A program made the position numbers and the translations under genes. A DNA stretch of 34,546 nucleotides from Nocardia sp. (GTDB lineage Bacteria; Actinomycetota; Actinomycetes; Mycobacteriales; Mycobacteriaceae). Location: NCBI GenBank assembly GCA_014360565.1, contig JACIXH010000030.1, positions 593-35,138 on the forward strand. Reading direction: 5' to 3'. The stretch's first letter is position 1, and each line of letters starts with the position of its first letter. The notes under the pieces were generated by a model. The model was given only the letters and a program-made list of their open reading frames with translations, made no database searches and was not told the origin of the DNA. Below are positions 25,275 through 31,442 of this stretch, in pieces.

Positions 25275-25330
25275 TCTTCGAAGATTGAGACCAGCGCGTC
25301 TCACTCCGGGTCGAGAGACCTCGACCCGGA
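25275..25330 (+). promoter_or_regulatory. Three consecutive inverted repeats upstream of the BASS transporter
   Basis: Three dyads lie almost end to end. TCTTCGAAGA (25275-25284) is a perfect palindrome. TGAGAC/GTCTCA (25286-25303) has a 6-bp spacer. A perfect 11-bp stem, TCCGGGTCGAG/CTCGACCCGGA (25305-25330), has loop AGAC. The last ends 24 bp before the chosen ATG. It could terminate the upstream operon, form a leader hairpin, or be stacked regulator sites; the short palindromes favour protein binding for at least part of it. Confidence 0.55.
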
Positions 25331-25354
25331 ATGCTCGACGAGAAGTGTGTGGCT

Positions 25355-26233
25355 ATGAACTCTCCACTGGTGTCAGTCGGTCTGCCCTTGGCGCTGGCGG
25401 TGATCATGTTCGGGCTCGGCCTCTCGCTGACCGGCGCCGACTTCGCGCGCATCGCGAAAACGCCGCGCATCGTCGCCATCGCGCTGGCCTGCCAGTTGCT
25501 GGTGCTGCCCGTGGTCGCGTTCGGCCTGGTGCTGCTGTTCGACCTGTCGCCGATTCTGGCGGTCGGCATGATGTTGCTCGCCGCCTCGCCCGGCGGGACC
25601 ACCGCGAACCTGTTCAGCCACCTCTTCCGTGGTGACGTGGCCCTGAATGTGTCACTCACCGCGGTCAATTCGGTCATCGCGGTCGTCACCGTGCCGCTGG
25701 TGACGAACTTCGCCATCGGCTACTTCGAGCCCGCCGGTGAGGACGGTTCCGTCGGATTGCAGCTGAGCAAGGTGCTCCAGGTATTCGCCATCGTGTTGAT
25801 TCCCGTCGGCCTCGGCATGCTGGTGCGCCGCTGGTCGACAGCATTCGCGGACCGGATGGACAAGCCGGTGCGGATCGGCTCGGCGATCACGCTGCTGCTG
25901 GTGATCGTGGGCACCATCGTCAGCGAGCGCGACACGCTGGCCGACTCACTCGCCGACGTCGGCGCCATCACCGTCGTGTTCTGCCTGATCAGCCTGTCTG
26001 TCGGCTACTACCTGCCGCGCCTGCTCGGCGTGGCCGACCGCCAGGCCATCGCCTGCTCGTTCGAGGTCGGCATCCACAACAGCACCATCGCCATCACCAT
26101 CGCGATCAGCGTGCTCGACAGCACCGAGATGGCCGTCCCCGCAGCGGTGTACGGCGTGCTGATGTTCCCGCTCGCCGCCCTCGTCGGGTGGCTCGTGACC
26201 CGCCGGGTGCGTGCCGAAGTCGCCGTCGAGTGA
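25355..26233 (+). CDS. Bile acid:sodium symporter (BASS) family transporter
   Basis: A 292-residue integral membrane protein of the BASS family. About nine to ten hydrophobic helices are visible, from VGLPLALAVIMFGLGLSL at the N-terminus to VYGVLMFPLAALVGWLV at the end. Family marks are MMLLAASPGGTTANLFSHL in an early discontinuous helix and EVGIHNSTIAITIAISVL in the second crossover region; both normally hold the sodium and substrate sites. BASS proteins import organic anions (bile acids, pantoate, keto acids) with sodium; the substrate here is unknown. The ATG at 25355 was preferred because it opens the first helix directly with GAGAAG about 9 bp upstream. ATG 25331 abuts the large hairpin and GTG 25349 is also possible. 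The gene converges on gatD. Confidence 0.9.
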   Translation: MNSPLVSVGLPLALAVIMFGLGLSLTGADFARIAKTPRIVAIALACQLLVLPVVAFGLVLLFDLSPILAVGMMLLAASPGGTTANLFSHLFRGDVALNVSLTAVNSVIAVVTVPLVTNFAIGYFEPAGEDGSVGLQLSKVLQVFAIVLIPVGLGMLVRRWSTAFADRMDKPVRIGSAITLLLVIVGTIVSERDTLADSLADVGAITVVFCLISLSVGYYLPRLLGVADRQAIACSFEVGIHNSTIAITIAISVLDSTEMAVPAAVYGVLMFPLAALVGWLVTRRVRAEVAVE

Positions 26234-26286
26234 GCCGGGGCGGGTCCGCAGGCCGTAGGCGAGTACGAAGTCGATTCGCCGCGGAC

Positions 26287-27003
26287 TCAGGCCCGCAGGC
26301 GTTCCTTGCGAAGGCGGTCGACCTCGGGCAGTTCGAGGGGCGCCAGCTCGGCGGCGGGAATGCCGAGTGCCGCGGCGATGAGGAGGTCGGCCAGTTCGGG
26401 ATTGCGGGCCAGGGCGGGGCCGTGCAGGTAGGTGCCGAAGACCGAGCCCTGGACCACGCCCTCCGTGCCGTCGCCCACGCCGTTGCCGACACCACGGGTG
26501 ACGCGGGCCAGCGCAGAGGCGTCGGGACCCAGAGTCGTACCGCCCCGATGGTTTTCGAAGCCGGTGAGGGGAGCTTTGAGGCCGGGGACCAGCGGGGTGG
26601 TGGTCACCTCGCCGATGGCGCGAACCTTCTGGGGCGAGGTGGTGACGTCGAAAAGGCTTACGCCCTCGACCTTCTCGCCCGCCGAGGTCTCGTACCAGTT
26701 GCCGAGCACCTGGATGGCGGCACAGATGGCGAGCACGGGGGCCCCCTTCGCGGCGGCCTGCTGGAGCCCGGGGTACTTCTGGAGGTGCCGGGTGGCAAGG
26801 CGCTGCGCGGAATCCTCGGCGCCGCCGAGGGTGTAGATGTCGAAGGAATCCGGGACCGGATCGGCGAGGGTGATGTCGATGATCTCCGCGTCGTAGCCCC
26901 GCATCCGCAGGCGCTGGCGCAACACGAGCGCGTTGCCGCCGTCGCCGTAGGTGCCCATCACGTCGGGCAACACGAGGCCGATACGAATGGTTGACTCGCT
27001 CAT
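26287..27003 (-). CDS. gatD: Lipid II isoglutaminyl synthase, glutamine amidotransferase subunit GatD
   Basis: A 238-residue class-I-like glutamine amidotransferase (CobB/CobQ type). The nucleophile is Cys94 in LAICAAIQVLG and the catalytic His194 lies in GTYLHGP; their spacing matches the GatD of S. aureus. It opens IRIGLVLPDVMGTYGDGGNA, typical of GatD. GatD releases ammonia from glutamine and passes it to MurT, which amidates the alpha-carboxylate of D-Glu in lipid II to D-isoglutamine. This is needed for efficient cross-linking in actinobacteria. The ATG at 27003 fits the family N-terminus and has GAGAGGT about 7 bp upstream; the open frame continues upstream through the tandem repeat. 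It is downstream of murT, separated by the duplicated spacer. Confidence 0.95.
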   Translation of the reverse strand: MSESTIRIGLVLPDVMGTYGDGGNALVLRQRLRMRGYDAEIIDITLADPVPDSFDIYTLGGAEDSAQRLATRHLQKYPGLQQAAAKGAPVLAICAAIQVLGNWYETSAGEKVEGVSLFDVTTSPQKVRAIGEVTTTPLVPGLKAPLTGFENHRGGTTLGPDASALARVTRGVGNGVGDGTEGVVQGSVFGTYLHGPALARNPELADLLIAAALGIPAAELAPLELPEVDRLRKERLRA

Positions 27004-27152
27004 GCTGTGACCTCTCGGCATGTTCGGGCGCGCTCCGTGGTTACGCGGGCTGCCTCCTGCGCGCGCTGACCGATCATGCTGTGACCTTTTCGGCATGCTC
27101 GGGCGCGCTCCGTGGTTACGCGGGCTGCCTCCTGCGCGCGCTGACCGATCAT
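27000..27152 (-). CDS. Possible 50-residue small ORF made of two tandem repeats, linking murT and gatD
   Basis: The ATG at 27152-27150 overlaps the murT TGA, and the TGA at 27002-27000 overlaps the gatD ATG. Both junctions are ATGA, the usual sign of translational coupling. The 50 encoded residues are two near-identical 25-residue units, both beginning MIGQRAQEAARVTTERAR. The first ends ACRKGHS and the second TCREVTA. The peptide is Arg/Ala-rich, would form an amphipathic helix and has one Cys per unit. Against it being a real gene: third-position GC is about 68%, below its neighbours, and the frame could be a by-product of a duplicated spacer. No family is recognised. Confidence 0.3.
   Translation of the reverse strand: MIGQRAQEAARVTTERARACRKGHSMIGQRAQEAARVTTERARTCREVTA
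27004..27152 (-). repeat. 75/74-bp tandem duplication of the murT-gatD spacer
   Basis: Two adjacent copies (27078-27152, 75 bp; 27004-27077, 74 bp) differ only by two substitutions and one indel near the gatD-proximal end (CGAAAAGG versus CGAGAGG). Each copy starts with ATGATCGG, carries an internal AGGAGG, and ends with a purine-rich AGGTCACAGC just before an ATG. The near-identity suggests a recent duplication. Confidence 0.95.
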
Positions 27153-28384
27153 GCCATGGCCTCCAGCTCGCGGTTGAGATCGCGGAACGCGGTGTAGTTG
27201 GCCAGCACCTCGACGTGGCCGGCCGGGCACGACGCGATGGCGCGCACGGGATCCGGGACGAGAGTGTGTTCGACGCCCGCGTAGGTCAGGCGCACCGCGA
27301 GGTCGGTGGCGCGCTCGCCCGAGGCGACCACCTGCACGCCTTCGAAGTGTTCGAAACGCACATCCCACAGCCAGGAGAGGTCTTCGCCGTCGGGTACCTG
27401 CCCGTTCACCGCGATCACCAGGCCGGCCGAGGACGGCTCGATCATCGACAGCGCTTCCTGCCAGCCCGCAGGGTTCTTGGCCAGCAGCAGTCGCGCGTCG
27501 TGCGCACCGACGGTGACGGTGCGGTAGCGGCCCGCGATCTCGCGCACGGTACCGGTGGCATCGGTCGCCTTCGCCGGTTCGGCGCCCATCGCGACGGCGG
27601 CCGCCACGGCTTGGGCCGCGTTGCCACGGTTCGCGCGACCCGGCAGTGCCAGGTGCAGCGGGGCGCGGAAACCGTCAGGGCCGCACAGGTCTTCGCCGTC
27701 GAGCCACCACACCGGTTCCGGGCGATGGAAATCGGCGCCGGTCGAGCGCCAGTTCTCGCCCTCCCAGACGATCGGCTCGCCGCTGCGCGGGCAGCTCGTC
27801 GCGTCGACGGCCCAGCCGCTGCCCGCCGACACCCACACCACGTTCGGGTGGTCGTAGGCGATGGAGGCCACCAGCACGTCGTCGCAGTTGGCGATGACGA
27901 CGGTGCCGGGGTGGCGCGCGAGCCCGGCCCGCAGCTTGCGTTCGATCATGTTGATCTCGCCGACCCGGTCGAGCTGGTCGCGGCTGAGGTTGAGCAGGAC
28001 AACGGCGGCGGGGTCGAGCGCGTCGCTCACGTGCGGCAGATGCAGCTCGTCGACCTCGATCGCGGCCAGCGTCACACCCTGATGCAGGCTGAGCGCGGCC
28101 ACGATGCCCGCGTCCATGTTGGCGCCGTCGGCCTGGGTGGCGACATCGCCGAGCGTGCCCAGCGCTGCCGTCGCCATCCGGGTGGTGGTCGATTTACCGT
28201 TCGTGCCGGTGATCAGCACGGTTCGCCGACCGTGCCCGAGCTGCGTCATGATCGACGGATCGATCTTCAACGCGATCAGGCCGCCGATCATCGAACCCTT
28301 GCCGCGACCCGCCTTCTGCGAAGCCCACGACGCTGCCGCCGCTGCTCGCAAGGCCAAGCGCCCACGCACCGAAATGTCTGCCAC
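27149..28384 (-). CDS. murT: Lipid II isoglutaminyl synthase, Mur-ligase-like subunit MurT
   Basis: A 411-residue Mur-ligase homologue. The central ATPase domain has the P-loop GTNGKSTT (60-67), the VDELHLPH region and LNLSRDQLDRVGE. The C-terminal MurT-specific domain has WLWDVRFEHF; Asp341 there corresponds to the conserved Asp thought to activate the glutaminase. MurT phosphorylates the D-Glu carboxylate of lipid II, which is amidated by ammonia from GatD. The middle-domain zinc ribbon looks degraded: only Cys198 remains of the first pair (CPRS) and the second pair is replaced (Ser214, Ala217). GTG at 28384 has no Shine-Dalgarno, and a TAGACT box lies exactly six bases before it, so translation is probably leaderless. 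The stop overlaps the small repeat-derived ORF. Confidence 0.95.
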   Translation of the reverse strand: MADISVRGRLALRAAAAASWASQKAGRGKGSMIGGLIALKIDPSIMTQLGHGRRTVLITGTNGKSTTTRMATAALGTLGDVATQADGANMDAGIVAALSLHQGVTLAAIEVDELHLPHVSDALDPAAVVLLNLSRDQLDRVGEINMIERKLRAGLARHPGTVVIANCDDVLVASIAYDHPNVVWVSAGSGWAVDATSCPRSGEPIVWEGENWRSTGADFHRPEPVWWLDGEDLCGPDGFRAPLHLALPGRANRGNAAQAVAAAVAMGAEPAKATDATGTVREIAGRYRTVTVGAHDARLLLAKNPAGWQEALSMIEPSSAGLVIAVNGQVPDGEDLSWLWDVRFEHFEGVQVVASGERATDLAVRLTYAGVEHTLVPDPVRAIASCPAGHVEVLANYTAFRDLNRELEAMA

Positions 28385-28390
28385 GCCGCG

Positions 28391-28396
28391 AGTCTA
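28391..28396 (-). promoter_or_regulatory. Predicted -10 box of a leaderless murT promoter
   Basis: The minus strand reads TAGACT at 28396-28391, fitting the actinobacterial TANNNT consensus. Transcription would begin about seven bases later, at the GTG of murT (28384). No ribosome site is present between them. The -35 position falls in the repeated GCGTAACAC elements. Confidence 0.5.
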
Positions 28397-28405
28397 TGTT
28401 GCGCG

Positions 28406-28476
28406 GTGTTACGCAGTGTTACGCGCCGCATGCGGGAGGATGTCACGCGGTGTTACGCGCGGCGTGCGGGACGGGT
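28406..28476. repeat. Imperfect 34-bp tandem repeats with GTGTTACGC core upstream of murT
   Basis: GTGTTACGC occurs exactly at 28406-28414, 28416-28424 and 28450-28458, with a degenerate copy at 28439-28447. The stretch 28411-28442 is repeated with a few changes at 28445-28476 (period 34 bp). The first two cores are 10 bp apart, one helical turn. They cover the region where a -35 box for murT would be. Confidence 0.7.
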
Positions 28477-28502
28477 GTGACGTGCGGTTCGGTGGTCGCA
28501 GG

Positions 28503-30257
28503 TCAGCTCGGATCGTCGAAAATGTTGGGCAGACCCTTGGCGTAGCGGTCGGCGTCGATGATCCGCAGGGGCTCGAGTTCGGGGGTGCGGCGCAGGCGGA
28601 AACCGTGGCATCGCGGCGCCGACGAGCCCGCCACGTCGAGCAGCGCGTTCACCGCCGCCCGAGCCGACTCGTTGGCGCCCTCCATGGTCGCCAGGTCGAC
28701 ATCGGTGCGCACGTAATCCCCGGCGAGGAACAGGTTCTCGATCGAGCCGTGCGGCTCCGGCCTGGCATCCCACGAGCCCGCGGTGTTGATGAGCAACGGA
28801 TCGGCGTTCGCGTTGTGACTGCCCTGCCAGGTGATGCCGGGATCGAGAAACCAGGAATGCAGATCGGCCGGTCGGAGCAACTGTTCGCGATCGTTGAGAT
28901 GGCTGGCCAACTGCGCCCAGACCTCGCGGAAGATCTCCTCGTGGGTGCACGCGGTGGCGGGCTTGCCGTAGAGCATGCCGGGCGAGTTCCAGTCGGAGAT
29001 GTCGACCGAGAGGCAATCGGCCACCGAACCGTCGCCGAAGGACGGCAGTTTGTCGGTCCACAACTGATTCTGGCTGATCGAGGTGAGCGACCACGGTGAA
29101 TCCACATAGGCCGTGTGGCCGCGCGAAATGTGCAGTGGCGTGCGGAAATAGAGCTGGATTCCGTTCATCCAGTCGACGAAGAGCCGGTCCGTCGCGGCGA
29201 GTTCCGGCGCCACGGCGAGCACCTGTGACGACCACAGTTTCCTGGCCTGTTCGACGGCCAGCGCCACCACGAAATAGTCGGCCTCGACGGTGCGGGCGCC
29301 CGTGGGATCGGTGATCCGCGCAGCGCGGATCCGGCGGTCACGCACATCGAGTTCGCTCACCCGGGCGCCGAGTTCGAAGCGAACGCCGAGGTCGCGCAGG
29401 TGGCGTACCCACGGGTCGATCCAGGCGGCGTTGGTGGGGTTGTCGAGTACGCGATCGAGGGGGCCGTCGTTGCCGAGGCCGAGCGGGTTACCGAGGAACT
29501 GCTCGCCCATGCTGCCGATGGTGCGGGTGCTGGCCAGGTTCTCCTTGGCCGCGACCATGATCGACGTCAGCGATCTGGACACGATCGCGCGGAACTCGTG
29601 TGAACGCTCGTGCCCGCGCACGAACTCGTGCCACGAGGTGTGCTCCCACTGGCCGAAGCGGCGGACATCGCAACTGGAGTTGAACACCATCAGCCGATTG
29701 GCGAAGAACATGCCCTCCTCGGCGGACATCTTGGCTGTCGTGGTGATCGTGGCGGCGAGGGTTTCCCTGATCGAATCCGGTGTGACCCGTGCCGCGGTGA
29801 TGCTGTCGGGCAGGGCGAGCAGGATGTCGTCGGCGTCGCGACGGGAGAACCTGGCCTCCGGTACGGCGACGAGGTTGTTCCACACGCCCTCGGGATTGCC
29901 GGCGAACGGGATTCGGCGCATCGTGTCGGGCAGGTTCTGATAGAAGCCGGGGAAGAAACGAAACCCGTGCTCACCGGGCAGATCCGGTCTGCCGTCGCGA
30001 CCGGTGCCCGGCACGCCGACGCTGCGCGCCTTGCCGCCGAGAGCCCGTGCCTCGTACACGGTGACCTCGAACCCGCGCTCGGCCAATTCGTGTGCGGCGG
30101 TGAGTCCGGCGACGCCGCCGCCCAGCACGGCGACCCGGCGACCGGGTGGCGCGGCGAAACCTGGCGCTCCCGCTACGGCCCCCACCGATATCGCCCCCGC
30201 TGCGACCGTGCCACGAAGAAGTGTTCTTCGCGAAACGGGCAACCGATGTTCCGCCAT
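28503..30257 (-). CDS. Tat-exported FAD-dependent oxidoreductase (phytoene desaturase / hydroxysqualene dehydroxylase-like)
   Basis: A 584-residue flavoprotein. The N-terminus carries a twin-arginine signal (LPVSRRTLLRG, Arg10-Arg11, then the hydrophobic AAGAISVGAVAGAPGFAA), so a folded, FAD-loaded enzyme should cross the membrane. The Rossmann FAD motif VAVLGGGVAGLTAAHELAE follows at once (GGGVAG, 46-51) with the second-strand acid in VTVYEAR. The C-terminal amine-oxidase-type motif NLFLAGDYVRTDVDLATMEGA closes the FAD site. The family dehydrogenates or dehydroxylates isoprenoid-like lipids; the true substrate is unknown. The ATG at 30257 was preferred over an in-frame GTG at 30305 because it places the Tat motif at the normal distance. 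The gene is upstream of murT on the same strand, with 118 bp of repeats between them. Confidence 0.87.
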   Translation of the reverse strand: MAEHRLPVSRRTLLRGTVAAGAISVGAVAGAPGFAAPPGRRVAVLGGGVAGLTAAHELAERGFEVTVYEARALGGKARSVGVPGTGRDGRPDLPGEHGFRFFPGFYQNLPDTMRRIPFAGNPEGVWNNLVAVPEARFSRRDADDILLALPDSITAARVTPDSIRETLAATITTTAKMSAEEGMFFANRLMVFNSSCDVRRFGQWEHTSWHEFVRGHERSHEFRAIVSRSLTSIMVAAKENLASTRTIGSMGEQFLGNPLGLGNDGPLDRVLDNPTNAAWIDPWVRHLRDLGVRFELGARVSELDVRDRRIRAARITDPTGARTVEADYFVVALAVEQARKLWSSQVLAVAPELAATDRLFVDWMNGIQLYFRTPLHISRGHTAYVDSPWSLTSISQNQLWTDKLPSFGDGSVADCLSVDISDWNSPGMLYGKPATACTHEEIFREVWAQLASHLNDREQLLRPADLHSWFLDPGITWQGSHNANADPLLINTAGSWDARPEPHGSIENLFLAGDYVRTDVDLATMEGANESARAAVNALLDVAGSSAPRCHGFRLRRTPELEPLRIIDADRYAKGLPNIFDDPS

Positions 30258-30364
30258 ACGCTGTTCAGCTGCCTTGCTCGAGTATTGCCTCAGATTTGCT
30301 ATCACTCTAGAGCGCGGCGAAGACCTGGCTGTATCGACCTGTGCGTCGTTCGCGAGCTCGAAAC

Positions 30365-30401
30365 CGACCGGTCGCGCGGAAACGCATCGAGCGACCGGTC
30401 A
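30365..30401. promoter_or_regulatory. Two GACCGGTC palindromes between the flavoprotein and EamA genes
   Basis: CGACCGGTCG (30365-30374) is a perfect 10-bp palindrome, and CGACCGGTCA (30392-30401) repeats it with one change. Their centres are 27 bp apart. They lie about 110-140 bp upstream of the flavoprotein start and downstream of the EamA stop, so they most likely serve the flavoprotein promoter. The symmetry resembles TetR-type operators; no such regulator is encoded nearby. Confidence 0.45.
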
Positions 30402-30444
30402 ACATGCTAGCCAGAGTGCGGGCGATCGTGGGCTGAATTCGAAC

Positions 30445-31404
30445 TCACGCTCGGGCCAATTCGGGTGTGGGGGCGGGCGCGAGCGCCTTCCGGCTGCCCC
30501 GAGTGGTTGTCGCCGCGAACGCGCCCGCGATCACGACCGCTCCGCCGATCAGCGCGGCCACCGAGGGCTGTTCGTCGAGGACCGCCCAGGCCGCGGCGAT
30601 GCCGACGACCGGCACGAGCAGCGACAACGGCGCCACCGTGCCCGCGGGATAGCGGCTCATCAGATAGGTCCACAGACCGGATCCGCAGACCGTCGCGAGC
30701 ACGGCGATGTAGGCGAGCGCGGCCAATGCGGGCAGGCCGTCGGCGGAGAAGGCGGTACCGATCGCGCGCCAACCGGTTCCAGGCCCCTCGACAGCCATCG
30801 ACAGCGCCAGCATCGGCAGAACCGGCACCACCGACATCCACAGCGTCAGATGCATCGGGTTGTAGCCGGGGGAGTCGGTGCCTGCCTGGCGTGCGCCGAT
30901 ATTGCCGAACGCCCAGCCGAGGCCACCGGCCAGCGTCAGCAGGACCGGGAGCAGGGCGGCGCCGGCCATACGGTCGGCGCCGATGATGACCATGCCGAAC
31001 GCCGCGACCGCGAGCCCGGCGACCTGCACCGGCCGCAACCGCTCGCGCAGCAGCACCGCGCCGAGCACCACCGTGAACGGCGCCGAGGATTGCAGCACGA
31101 GTGAAGCCAGACCGGTCGGCATGCCGGTGCGCATCGCCGTGAACAGGAACGCGAACTGCAGGATGCCGAAGCCGGTCCCGTAGAGCAGCAGCCAGCGGGT
31201 TCGCACCGCAGGGCGCGGGATGAACAGCAGCACGGGAATCGCGATCACGGCGAAGCGCAGTGCGACGAAGAAGAAGGGCGGGAAGTGGTCCAGACCGATA
31301 CGGATGGCCAGGAAGTTCAAGCCCCAGAGCACGACGACGGTCAGTCCGAGCAGGCGGTCGCGGGAGGTCACGCCCTCATCGTGCGGTCCGCTAACGATCA
31401 GCAC
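30445..31404 (-). CDS. EamA/DMT-family transporter
   Basis: A 319-residue inner-membrane protein with about ten hydrophobic helices arranged as two EamA repeats: LLGLTVVVLWGLNFLAIRIGLDHF opens the first and LTLAGGLGWAFGNIGARQAG the second. Family marks include PFFFVALRF and PLSLLVPVVGIAAAWAVLDEQPS near the end. Such proteins export amino acids or other small metabolites; the substrate is not deducible. GTG at 31404 is the likely start, since a TATTTA box lies about seven bases upstream and no ribosome site is visible (leaderless). A GTG at 31371 would remove part of the N-terminus before helix one. It is divergent from a LysR regulator across only 38 bp, which marks it as that regulator's probable target. 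Confidence 0.9.
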   Translation of the reverse strand: MLIVSGPHDEGVTSRDRLLGLTVVVLWGLNFLAIRIGLDHFPPFFFVALRFAVIAIPVLLFIPRPAVRTRWLLLYGTGFGILQFAFLFTAMRTGMPTGLASLVLQSSAPFTVVLGAVLLRERLRPVQVAGLAVAAFGMVIIGADRMAGAALLPVLLTLAGGLGWAFGNIGARQAGTDSPGYNPMHLTLWMSVVPVLPMLALSMAVEGPGTGWRAIGTAFSADGLPALAALAYIAVLATVCGSGLWTYLMSRYPAGTVAPLSLLVPVVGIAAAWAVLDEQPSVAALIGGAVVIAGAFAATTTRGSRKALAPAPTPELARA

Positions 31405-31442
31405 AATCGAATAAATATGGATGGATAACGTAGTTTTACTTC
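31405..31442. promoter_or_regulatory. Overlapping divergent promoters of the EamA and LysR genes
   Basis: This AT-rich 38-bp gap stands out in the GC-rich window. For the LysR gene, TAGTTT (31431-31436) lies six bases before the ATG at 31443. For the EamA gene, TATTTA on the minus strand (31417-31412) lies seven bases before the GTG at 31404. Both transcripts would start on the start codon. The two -10 boxes are only 13 bp apart, so the promoters must compete or share one regulator site. Confidence 0.6.

Noticed and set aside
27004..27152. Tandem repeat as an insertion-sequence footprint or CRISPR
   Set aside because: Only two copies, no spacers between them, no terminal inverted repeats and no transposase; a simple tandem duplication explains it.
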